Below are positions 1-6,260 of a stretch of 6,298 bases of DNA, in pieces. The position numbers and the translations under genes are program-made. Source of the stretch: an uncultured Ruminococcus sp. (lineage in GTDB: Bacteria > Bacillota_A > Clostridia > RUG12999); assembly GCA_902783995.1 (NCBI GenBank), contig CACZTG010000265.1:1-6298 (forward strand), in the 5' to 3' direction. Under the pieces are notes generated by a model. The model made no database searches, was not told where the DNA came from, and saw only the letters and a list, made by a program, of their open reading frames with translations. The stretch's first letter is position 1; each line of letters starts with the position of its first letter.

Positions 1-1
1 A

Positions 2-337
2 GCTATGGTGGCAATAAATCCTGCTACACCTATAAGTGCGATAGAGGAAGTCACAGATGATATAGATGCAGTTCTTGTAATGACAGTTAATCCCGGTTTT
101 GCAGGACAAAAATTGGTTCCGCAGACACTTAAAAAAATCCGAAGAATAAGGGACTTTCTTGACAGTAGCGGCCATTCTGATGTTGAAATAGAGGTTGACG
201 GCAATGTCAGCTTTGAAAATGCCAAACTTATGAAAGAAGCAGGAGCGAATATTTTTGTTGCCGGGACAAGCAGTGTTTTCAAGACGGACTTTACTCTTGA
301 AGAGGGCATATCTAAGCTGAGAAGCGCAATTAAATAG
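2..337 (+). CDS. Ribulose-phosphate 3-epimerase family protein, C-terminal part (5' truncated by window)
   Basis: This is the last 111 residues of a TIM-barrel sugar-phosphate epimerase. The frame is open to the window edge, so the start lies upstream. The family inverts C3 of a ketose 5- or 6-phosphate in the cytoplasm (ribulose-5-P to xylulose-5-P, or allulose-6-P to fructose-6-P). Visible motifs are AINPATP, then VMTVNPGFAGQ (beta-6 and phosphate loop), then EIEVDGN, whose Asp matches the beta-7 catalytic Asp, then VAGTSSVF, the C-terminal phosphate-binding loop. Housekeeping Rpe enzymes usually read MSVNPGFGGQ and VDGGV. The MTVNPGFAGQ, VDGN and GTS versions here resemble D-allulose-6-phosphate 3-epimerase (AlsE) more closely, so an accessory role in sugar catabolism is inferred. 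The PHP phosphatase gene follows after a 42-nt gap. Family membership is secure; the exact substrate is not, and the N-terminal catalytic residues lie outside the window. Confidence 0.9.
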   Translation, partial: AMVAINPATPISAIEEVTDDIDAVLVMTVNPGFAGQKLVPQTLKKIRRIRDFLDSSGHSDVEIEVDGNVSFENAKLMKEAGANIFVAGTSSVFKTDFTLEEGISKLRSAIK

Positions 338-364
338 GGCTATTTAGACCGATTTTTGTTTGTA

Positions 365-372
365 AGAGGTGA
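365..372 (+). promoter_or_regulatory. Ribosome binding site that selects TTG 380 as the PHP gene start
   Basis: AGAGGTGA is a good Shine-Dalgarno match placed 7 nt before TTG 380. The upstream in-frame TTG at 356 has no purine-rich site before it, and the first in-frame ATG (404) falls directly before the HxH metal motif, which would leave no first beta strand. TTG 380 is therefore preferred. Confidence 0.6.
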
Positions 373-379
373 AAAGACT

Positions 380-1207
380 TTGCCTGAAAGAGTTGTTGCA
401 GATATGCACACACATTCCGAAAACTCGCGTGATTCGGAATGTTCGGTGGAGGATATGTGTTTGTCCCAAATATGTAAGGGAACAAAAATTATGGCAGTAA
501 CCGACCATTGCAATATATTCAGATACAAAGAAAGAGATATATTTAAACCGATTCTGACTTCTTATAACACCGTAAAGGAATTAAATCAAAAGTATAAAGA
601 CAGATGTCTGTTGCTGTCAGGCGTTGAGATTGGCGAAGGCTTCCGGCATCCTGATATTTGCAGAGAAATTGTTGATTTTTTGCCGTATGATGTTATCTTA
701 GGCTCAGTACATTGCGCAAGATACAAGAAATTTGCAAAACCATATAGCGTGATCGATTTTTCTTATTTTACGGAAGGAGATATTAGAGGGTATCTTAGTA
801 CATATTTTGACGATATGATTATAATGATAAATTCCGTTGATTTTGACATATTGGCACATCTTACTTGTCCTATAAGATATATTTGCGGGAAATACGGCAA
901 ACAAGTGGATATGACTTTGTTTGAAGAAAAAATCGAAACGATTTTATCCTTAATCATAAAAAATAAAATTGCTCTTGAAATAAATACTTCGTCATACGAT
1001 TTGTTAAATGATTTTATGCCGTCAAAGCGCATTTTGAAACGGTTTTATGATATGGGCGGGTATCTCATTACTCTTGGTTCCGATGCGCATAAGAAAGAGG
1101 ATGCATCAAAAAACTTTGATGATGCAATTAAAATAATTAAAAATATAGGTTTTAAGAGCATTTTCTGTTACAAAAACAGAAAACCGCATAAAATAGCGTT
1201 GGTATAA
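380..1207 (+). CDS. PHP-domain metal-dependent phosphatase (histidinol-phosphatase-like)
   Basis: This 275-residue cytoplasmic protein is a complete PHP domain, a distorted TIM barrel binding up to three metal ions and hydrolysing phosphoesters. All nine expected ligands are visible, numbered from TTG 380: H10 and H12 (MHTHS), D42 and H43 (TDHCN), E83 (GVEIGEG), H111 (GSVHC), H160 (LAHL), and D235 and H237 (GSDAH). The length and the GSVH and GSDAH motifs match the HisK-type histidinol-phosphatase group. No histidine gene lies nearby; the neighbours are an epimerase and glycosidases, so a sugar- or polyol-phosphate substrate is as likely as histidinol phosphate. The start at TTG 380 rests on a well-spaced ribosome binding site; a start at TTG 356 would add eight residues. 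The gene is probably cotranscribed with the epimerase. Fold and catalytic competence are well supported; the substrate is unknown. Confidence 0.88.
   Translation: MPERVVADMHTHSENSRDSECSVEDMCLSQICKGTKIMAVTDHCNIFRYKERDIFKPILTSYNTVKELNQKYKDRCLLLSGVEIGEGFRHPDICREIVDFLPYDVILGSVHCARYKKFAKPYSVIDFSYFTEGDIRGYLSTYFDDMIIMINSVDFDILAHLTCPIRYICGKYGKQVDMTLFEEKIETILSLIIKNKIALEINTSSYDLLNDFMPSKRILKRFYDMGGYLITLGSDAHKKEDASKNFDDAIKIIKNIGFKSIFCYKNRKPHKIALV
1161..1183 (+). repeat. Perfect inverted repeat inside the 3' end of the PHP gene
   Basis: TTTTCTGTT and AACAGAAAA form a perfect 9-bp stem around the 5-nt loop ACAAA, about 20 nt before the stop codon. The stem is AT-rich and is not followed by a T run, so it does not look like an intrinsic terminator. 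It may be chance in AT-rich coding sequence or a weak mRNA structure. Confidence 0.4.
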
Positions 1208-1313
1208 AGAAAAATACGTTTTCACTTTTACCGCTCAAATTTGTCTTTTGGGATTTACAGATTATTAACTCAAAATACTTTATTTCACACAACAAGCGCA
1301 GTTACCGATTTAT

Positions 1314-1318
1314 GGGAG
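1314..1318 (+). promoter_or_regulatory. Ribosome binding site of the amidohydrolase gene
   Basis: GGGAG lies 9 nt before ATG 1328 and is the only good Shine-Dalgarno sequence in the 120-nt gap after the PHP gene. It selects ATG 1328 over the in-frame TTG at 1241, which has no such site and would add 29 residues that do not resemble the family. Confidence 0.6.
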
Positions 1319-1327
1319 AATATTATT

Positions 1328-2449
1328 ATGGAAAAGAGCAGTGCCGAACAAAATAATTATTATATTACGCCGATTTATGACGCACATATACACATTTATA
1401 CGCCGTGTCCGGTTGAAAAAACGGTACGGTTTTTGGAAGATGTCAAGACACATTTTAATTATGAAAAAATAATGCTTAATGCCCTGCCGACATACAATAT
1501 TGCGGATAATTTTGTTGCGTTTTACTGTAAGACAAGAATTCCCGGTATATATGTAAACGCAGGCTTATATCATCTTAAGGACTGTGATGATGAGGCTTAC
1601 TTTTATAATCAGGTAAAGCTTTATCATGAAATGGGCTGTGACGGCATTAAAATGATAGAGGGCAAGCCGGACAGCCGAAAGGAGCTTGGCCTTGAGCTTG
1701 ACTGCGAAGCATATTGCCGCGCATATAAATATATGGAGGATAACGGTATTCCGATGCTGATTCATGTAAATGATCCAAAACCTTTTTGGGATTTAAAATC
1801 CGCATCAGAAATAGCAATAAAAAACGGTTGGGTTTATGGGGACGCGTTTCCGTCATATGAGAAAATCCGTTCGGAGGCGGAAAGTATCGCGGTGAAATTC
1901 CCGGGGCTTAAAATAGTGTTTGCGCATTTTTTCTTTGTGTCGGACGATCTTGAATATGCAGACAGGCTTTTGTCCGAACATAAAAATATATACCTTGATA
2001 TTACTCCCGGAACGGAGATGTTTTCGGAGTTTGACAAAAACCATGAAAAAGCAAGAGAGTTTTTTGCTAAATATTCGGACAGGATTTTATACGGGACAGA
2101 TATGGAAAACAACCGTAAAGACGGCGAGCCGCTTGAAAAAACGTCATCATGGGCGGTTAATCTCGTAAGACCGTATCTTGAAAGAACAAAACCTTTCGAA
2201 TACGATTGCCTTAAAATAACCTACAATCATCCTTTGGCGCTCGGCAAGGCGGAGCTTGATAATATTTACAGAAATAATTTTGTTCGTATATTCGGGGAAA
2301 AACCGCGCGCTTTGGATAAAGCCCGCATTGTTTCGGGCATTAAGGAATATATGTCGGTTGATGCGTCAAAGTACTGTATTAAACATGAGCCGACGGCAGT
2401 TGATTTTGAGAATATAACCAAAATAGCCGGAAATTTCAGAGATCGCTGA
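1328..2449 (+). CDS. Amidohydrolase-2-type TIM-barrel metal hydrolase
   Basis: This 373-residue protein belongs to the amidohydrolase superfamily, most like the amidohydrolase_2 group (relatives include ACMSD-type decarboxylases and several lactonases). Numbered from ATG 1328, metal-site motifs appear in order: H20 and H22 (YDAHIHIY, strand 1), GIKMIEG around K108, H146 (MLIHVND), H200 (FAHFF) and D258 (YGTD, strand 8). The C-terminal NHPLALGKAEL...IYRNNFVRIFG stretch matches the usual ending, in which the last helix packs near the metal site. No signal peptide is seen. In this neighbourhood a sugar-lactone or related ring hydrolysis is plausible, but that is inference; family members also decarboxylate or act on amides. 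A 120-nt gap precedes it, the longest in the window, and the trehalase-like gene follows 61 nt later. Fold assignment is firm; the reaction is open. Confidence 0.85.
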   Translation: MEKSSAEQNNYYITPIYDAHIHIYTPCPVEKTVRFLEDVKTHFNYEKIMLNALPTYNIADNFVAFYCKTRIPGIYVNAGLYHLKDCDDEAYFYNQVKLYHEMGCDGIKMIEGKPDSRKELGLELDCEAYCRAYKYMEDNGIPMLIHVNDPKPFWDLKSASEIAIKNGWVYGDAFPSYEKIRSEAESIAVKFPGLKIVFAHFFFVSDDLEYADRLLSEHKNIYLDITPGTEMFSEFDKNHEKAREFFAKYSDRILYGTDMENNRKDGEPLEKTSSWAVNLVRPYLERTKPFEYDCLKITYNHPLALGKAELDNIYRNNFVRIFGEKPRALDKARIVSGIKEYMSVDASKYCIKHEPTAVDFENITKIAGNFRDR

Positions 2450-2470
2450 AAAAGTATTAATCGGGAAGTT

Positions 2471-2479
2471 TGTTATATT
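2471..2479 (+). promoter_or_regulatory. Possible extended -10 promoter upstream of the trehalase-like gene
   Basis: TGTTATATT contains a TGn extension followed by TATATT (5 of 6 matches to TATAAT). Transcription would start about 25 nt before the ATG. No recognisable -35 box sits 16 to 18 nt upstream, which extended -10 promoters can tolerate. In AT-rich DNA such matches also arise by chance. Confidence 0.3.
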
Positions 2480-2510
2480 GTTGAATTAAATCCTGAATGA
2501 GGGAGCGTTA

Positions 2511-3674
2511 ATGATGAAAGAATATTACCATAATTGGGACAATATTTCAGATAAGCCTTTGAGCGAACGCGATATGAATTTACTGGATAATGCGGTGAAA
2601 ATTCTAAAAGATAATATAGGAGCAGGAACTGATATTCCTTGGACCCCGTATAGATGTATAATGCCGTGCAGATACGGATTTTGCGGCATTTGGAATTGGG
2701 ACAGTGCTTTTCATGCAGCAGGTGTTTTGAAATGGGATAAAGAGCTTGCAAAGGAACAGATTTTGGGTTTTATTGAGTTTCAATGTGAAGACGGAATGTA
2801 TCCTGATGTTATTTGGATAGGTGGGGAAGTTGAAAAAAAATCCTCAAAACCGCCTGTACTTCCCTGGGCAACACAAAAAATATCAGAAATTGATAACGAT
2901 ATTGCGTTCTTGAATAAGGTGTATCCGTCTTTTGTTGATAATGAAAGATTCTGGACTAAAAAGCGATACTATAACGGTCTTTTCCATTATGGCGCGAATA
3001 AAGAACTGACAGGCGACGAGGAATATGATCTTTACGCAAGATATGAAAGCGGCTGGGATAATTCTGTTCGCTGGGATAAACCGATTGACGGCTATTGGGC
3101 TGTTGATCTTAATTGTTATATGGTTATGTATTACAGGGCAATGAACTGTTTTTCAAAAAAATCAGGTCTTGAAAATGATGCTGTAATATGGAAAAACAAG
3201 GAAAAAGAGCTTGTTAAAAATATTGAAGAAAAAATGTATTCCGAAGAAATAAATTCCTATGTTGATGTAAACAGATTTACGGGCAAAAAATCGGATGTAT
3301 TAACTCCCGCCTCATTTATGCCGCTTTATATAAAGACGGCAACAAAAAAGAGAGCTGAGGCAATGCATCGTTTGGCGCGCGATAAAAATAAATTCTTTCC
3401 CGGCATGCCAACGGTTGCATATGATAATCCGGAGTATTCAACCGATTATTGGCGCGGTCCGACATGGTTGAATGTTGCATATTTTGCGGCGAAAGGTCTG
3501 AAAAATTACGGATATAGTGAAACGGCAGACGAAATAAAGGAAACAATTTTGAATTGGATAGCAAAAGACGGTGGAAAAATGTACGAAAATTATGACCGGA
3601 CAGGAAAGGGTATGGGTGCGCCTGAGTTCAGCTGGAGCGCCGCTTTTGTAATAAAATTTATACTTGATTTTTAA
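2511..3674 (+). CDS. (alpha/alpha)6-barrel glycoside hydrolase, trehalase/GH63-like
   Basis: This 387-residue protein has the hallmarks of the inverting (alpha/alpha)6-barrel glycosidases that include trehalases (GH37), GH63 alpha-glucosidases and mannosylglycerate/glucosylglycerate hydrolases. Motifs in order: GIWNWDSAFHA (residues 59-69), ARYESGWDNS (176-185) with D183 as the likely catalytic acid, TDYWRGPTW (311-319), YENYDRTGKG (358-367) with E359 as candidate base, and APEFSWSAA (370-378) closing the barrel. At 387 residues it is essentially only the barrel, without the extra N-terminal beta-domain of many GH63 enzymes, and without a signal peptide, so it probably cleaves a small imported glycoside in the cytoplasm. 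GGGAG at 2501-2505 is the ribosome binding site; ATG 2511 and ATG 2514 are both possible, the second having the more usual spacing. The exact family number and substrate cannot be set by eye. Confidence 0.82.
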   Translation: MMKEYYHNWDNISDKPLSERDMNLLDNAVKILKDNIGAGTDIPWTPYRCIMPCRYGFCGIWNWDSAFHAAGVLKWDKELAKEQILGFIEFQCEDGMYPDVIWIGGEVEKKSSKPPVLPWATQKISEIDNDIAFLNKVYPSFVDNERFWTKKRYYNGLFHYGANKELTGDEEYDLYARYESGWDNSVRWDKPIDGYWAVDLNCYMVMYYRAMNCFSKKSGLENDAVIWKNKEKELVKNIEEKMYSEEINSYVDVNRFTGKKSDVLTPASFMPLYIKTATKKRAEAMHRLARDKNKFFPGMPTVAYDNPEYSTDYWRGPTWLNVAYFAAKGLKNYGYSETADEIKETILNWIAKDGGKMYENYDRTGKGMGAPEFSWSAAFVIKFILDF

Positions 3675-3680
3675 GGAGGA
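3673..3680 (+). promoter_or_regulatory. Strong ribosome binding site of the metallophosphoesterase gene
   Basis: AAGGAGGA overlaps the TAA stop of the trehalase-like gene and sits 4 nt before ATG 3685. It fixes this start over the in-frame TTG at 3664, which lies inside the preceding gene and has no ribosome binding site of its own. The arrangement indicates cotranscription and tight translational linkage. Confidence 0.75.
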
Positions 3681-3684
3681 ATAT

Positions 3685-4740
3685 ATGGATATTTTTATGC
3701 AAAATGCAGAAATGCTTATTTGTGCGGCAAGAAAAAAATTCAGAAACGGAAAAGCTTTGTCCGATTCGTCTTCAAAAATGCTTATAGGACATTTCACAGA
3801 TATACACGGAGACATTAAGCGGTTTAAAAAGGCACTCTCTTTTTTTGAAAAATATAAGCCTGATTTTGTAATACATACGGGCGATATGGTCGTATGGAAC
3901 AGTGAGGATAATGTTGACTGGTTTTTTGATGGGATAAATTCGCTTTCAATGCCCGCATATAACTGCATAGGTAATCACGAAACGTTTGATAACTCTCATC
4001 CTCTTACAAACGAAGAGTTATATAAAAAGTATATTAAAGAGCTTAAAAACATTTCAAACGACAGCAAAAGAGGCTATTATTATGCCGATTTTGAGGGTTT
4101 TAACTTGCGTCTTATCGTGCTTAACGATTATGATTTGTATCTTGATGATTGGCGTGAACGCGGCAGATACGCCATTTTACAGGAGCAATGTGATTGGCTT
4201 ATTGCTGCGTTAAAGGACGCGGAAAAAAAGGAGCTTGGAGTAATCATTGCGTCGCATGAAAGTGACGAGCCGGTTTTGCCGGATTCAAACGATAAAGGCT
4301 TCTGCCAGAAATTTGAGCCGCATCCTTGGGGATATGGTAAGGAGCACGAGCATATAGCTGCCGATATTGTCGATGCGTTTATGTACGGGAAAACACTGAA
4401 AAAGAAATACGAGCTTGTAAATATAGATTGCAGCTTTACCAAAGAATCGGAGTTTATATGCTATTTAAACGGGCACAGACATGGGGATTATGCCGGCTAT
4501 CTCCCGTCATATCCCAAACAACTGTCAATTTGTATGACTTGTTCGGGCTGCTTCCCTGAAGGCTATCACAATATAGGTGAGGAAATTTCGGATTTGCCGC
4601 GAATTCCGGGTACCGTAACGGAGGATGCAATAAACTTTTACGCTATAGACCGTGAAAAGAGGGAAATATCGGTCGTAAGGCTCGGCGCTTGCGTAAATGA
4701 CGAATTTAAACAGCGTATGGCGGCAATATATAAATATTAG
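3685..4740 (+). CDS. Calcineurin-like metallophosphoesterase
   Basis: This 351-residue protein carries the complete motif set of the dinuclear calcineurin-like phosphoesterases. Numbered from ATG 3685: D39 and H41 (FTDIHGD), D67 (HTGDMV), N97 and H98 (GNHE), H191 (ASHES), and H264 and H266 (NGHRHGD). The family hydrolyses phosphomonoesters or phosphodiesters, and the motif pattern alone does not say which. No signal peptide is visible; the N-terminus is a short charged helix, so a cytoplasmic location is likely. Spacing between motifs III and IV (about 93 residues) and between IV and V (about 73) is generous, and the latter contains an extra His-rich stretch (PHPWGYGKEHEH, 212-223) that may shape substrate choice. 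It starts 10 nt after the trehalase-like gene and ends 12 nt before the next, so it sits between two putative glycosidases. A role on a glycosyl phosphate is inferred. Confidence 0.86.
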   Translation: MDIFMQNAEMLICAARKKFRNGKALSDSSSKMLIGHFTDIHGDIKRFKKALSFFEKYKPDFVIHTGDMVVWNSEDNVDWFFDGINSLSMPAYNCIGNHETFDNSHPLTNEELYKKYIKELKNISNDSKRGYYYADFEGFNLRLIVLNDYDLYLDDWRERGRYAILQEQCDWLIAALKDAEKKELGVIIASHESDEPVLPDSNDKGFCQKFEPHPWGYGKEHEHIAADIVDAFMYGKTLKKKYELVNIDCSFTKESEFICYLNGHRHGDYAGYLPSYPKQLSICMTCSGCFPEGYHNIGEEISDLPRIPGTVTEDAINFYAIDREKREISVVRLGACVNDEFKQRMAAIYKY

Positions 4741-4752
4741 AAAAGGTACAAA

Positions 4753-6243
4753 ATGAATATAGAAATAACAAAATTAAAAAGCTTTATCCCGGAAGAAATA
4801 AATCCAACACCGGATTATTACTGCACATGGCAGACACAATTATATGCAACAAGTGACGGAAAGCCCGAAAAACAAAGAAAAGTAATGTGCGAAAATTCAC
4901 TTTTTTCCGAGGAAAAGCCCTATGGCTGGGCATATTTTTATAAGGAGTTCAGAAAAGACCTGTTTATCGTAATGGATGACAGCTGGGATGTGCCGTTAGA
5001 CGGCGATAACAGATTTTACGGCAGTCTTTTGTTAAGCAGAGATAAGTTTCCGTCTTTTTATGATGAAGATGATGCGGAAAAAGCGCTGAAAATGCTATCT
5101 GACAAAATAAAAAAGCTTGGCTGGAAAGGGCTTGGAGTATGGGTGTGCGCACAGGAACCGGAAATAATACCGGACGGTCAGTCGGCGGAGGAATACTGGA
5201 CATCAAGGCTTAAAGTGTGTGATAAAGCAGGCATAAGACTTTTAAAAGTAGATTGGGGCAAAAAAGCGGGAGACGCAGCCTTCAGAAGGATGTTGGTCGA
5301 GTTGGCAAAAAAATATGCCCCAAGACTTTTTATAGAAAATGCAATAATCCCCGAATCAATAAAGTTTTCGGATATTTACAGAACTTATGACGTGCCTGAA
5401 ATAATGTCAATCCCCATGACAATGGAAAAAATAGCCGATTGCTTGAAAGGAAGCGGAATAAATGATGACGCACTTGGGCTTATAAACTGTGAAGATGAGG
5501 TTTATATTGCTGCGGCAGGCGGATTTTCTATGGGTGTTATGCGGCATCCGTATTGCGGTAAACTGCCCAACGGCAGGGCTGATATGTCATTTCCCGAATG
5601 TCACAGAAATATCAAATCAAAAACGGTCGAAATAAAGCGCGCCGTAAATTGGCATAAAGTCGCGCCTGCTTTCGGTGGAGGCAAAACGGTTTATTCGGAT
5701 ATAAAGCTTGATGATTTTTGGAAATTCAAAAATAAAGAGGCGGAAATTGAAGCTTGGTGGTTTGATCACGATGCAATTAAAAATAATATGAGCGGTGATG
5801 TGCTTACAAAAACGGCAGTTTCGGCTATTGCAAGAAATATTGAATTACCGGGAGTTTATCAGGATAAAAACGGGGATATACCGTATGTTGTTGTGTCAAA
5901 GAACCCAAGCGGTGCGGTTTCTGTTGCGGCATTAGGCAGAACAAAGGGCAGAAGATACTTTATTCCGAAATGCGATATTGAAATATGCGGAGAAGATGCG
6001 GATACCTTTGGAATATTTGGAAGGTATAACAGCTTGAAAATAAATTCGGAGCTTGATGCGGAAAAATGCAGAGTGCTTGCGCAGGATTTAGCAGATAATG
6101 CAGTTTTCGATATAACAAAATCCGTAAAAAGAATGAAAGGTTGCATTATAATAGACGGTGAAATAATTGAGCGTACAGGCACATTGGCGCAGCCGGATGA
6201 TGACACGTCAGAAGCGGGTTTGTTATTAAAAATAATGAGATAA
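4753..6243 (+). CDS. Putative TIM-barrel glycosidase, alpha-galactosidase-like (clan GH-D type), divergent
   Basis: I do not recognise this 496-residue protein as a named enzyme. Its middle resembles GH27/GH36-type retaining alpha-glycosidases: MDDSWDVP (residues 74-81) like the beta-1 substrate loop, GWKGLGVWV (123-131), then AGIRLLKVDWG (159-169), where D167 matches the nucleophile of the family's K-x-D motif, FIENA (193-197), and YRTYDV (209-214), where D213 could be the acid/base. The C-terminal 130 or so residues are strand-rich with repeated Ile/Val and Gly turns, consistent with a beta-sandwich after the barrel. No signal peptide is seen. AAAGG six nt before ATG 4753 is the ribosome binding site, and the 12-nt gap to the phosphoesterase gene indicates one transcript. 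The general glycosidase call is moderately supported; the family could also be an uncharacterised sister group, and substrate is unknown. Confidence 0.6.
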   Translation: MNIEITKLKSFIPEEINPTPDYYCTWQTQLYATSDGKPEKQRKVMCENSLFSEEKPYGWAYFYKEFRKDLFIVMDDSWDVPLDGDNRFYGSLLLSRDKFPSFYDEDDAEKALKMLSDKIKKLGWKGLGVWVCAQEPEIIPDGQSAEEYWTSRLKVCDKAGIRLLKVDWGKKAGDAAFRRMLVELAKKYAPRLFIENAIIPESIKFSDIYRTYDVPEIMSIPMTMEKIADCLKGSGINDDALGLINCEDEVYIAAAGGFSMGVMRHPYCGKLPNGRADMSFPECHRNIKSKTVEIKRAVNWHKVAPAFGGGKTVYSDIKLDDFWKFKNKEAEIEAWWFDHDAIKNNMSGDVLTKTAVSAIARNIELPGVYQDKNGDIPYVVVSKNPSGAVSVAALGRTKGRRYFIPKCDIEICGEDADTFGIFGRYNSLKINSELDAEKCRVLAQDLADNAVFDITKSVKRMKGCIIIDGEIIERTGTLAQPDDDTSEAGLLLKIMR

Positions 6244-6260
6244 GGCGGAGTGTTGAGTTG

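Noticed and set aside
331..357. Short palindrome TAAATAGGGCTATTTA at the epimerase stop codon, followed by a T run, as a possible terminator
   Set aside because: The stem is at most 7 bp, nearly all A-T, with a 2-nt loop, and the T run starts 6 nt after it. It is too weak for a credible intrinsic terminator.
356..379. Earlier TTG start for the PHP gene at 356
   Set aside because: No ribosome binding site precedes it, whereas TTG 380 has AGAGGTGA at a 7-nt spacing.
1241..1268. Possible sigma-70 promoter (TTGTCT with TATTAA, 16-nt spacing) before the amidohydrolase gene
   Set aside because: The -10 box matches only 4 of 6 positions and the spacing is not ideal. In AT-rich DNA this is not distinguishable from chance, although a promoter in this 120-nt gap remains possible.
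1241..1327. N-terminal extension of the amidohydrolase from TTG 1241
   Set aside because: There is no ribosome binding site upstream, the extra residues do not resemble the family, and GGGAG points to ATG 1328.
3438..3968. 176-codon open frame on the minus strand
   Set aside because: It is antisense across the junction of two well-supported genes, has no recognisable domain or ribosome binding site, and its composition looks like a shadow of the coding strand.
5859..6206. 115-codon open frame on the minus strand
   Set aside because: It lies wholly inside the putative glycosidase gene, has low-complexity Ser/Ala-rich composition and no recognisable motif.
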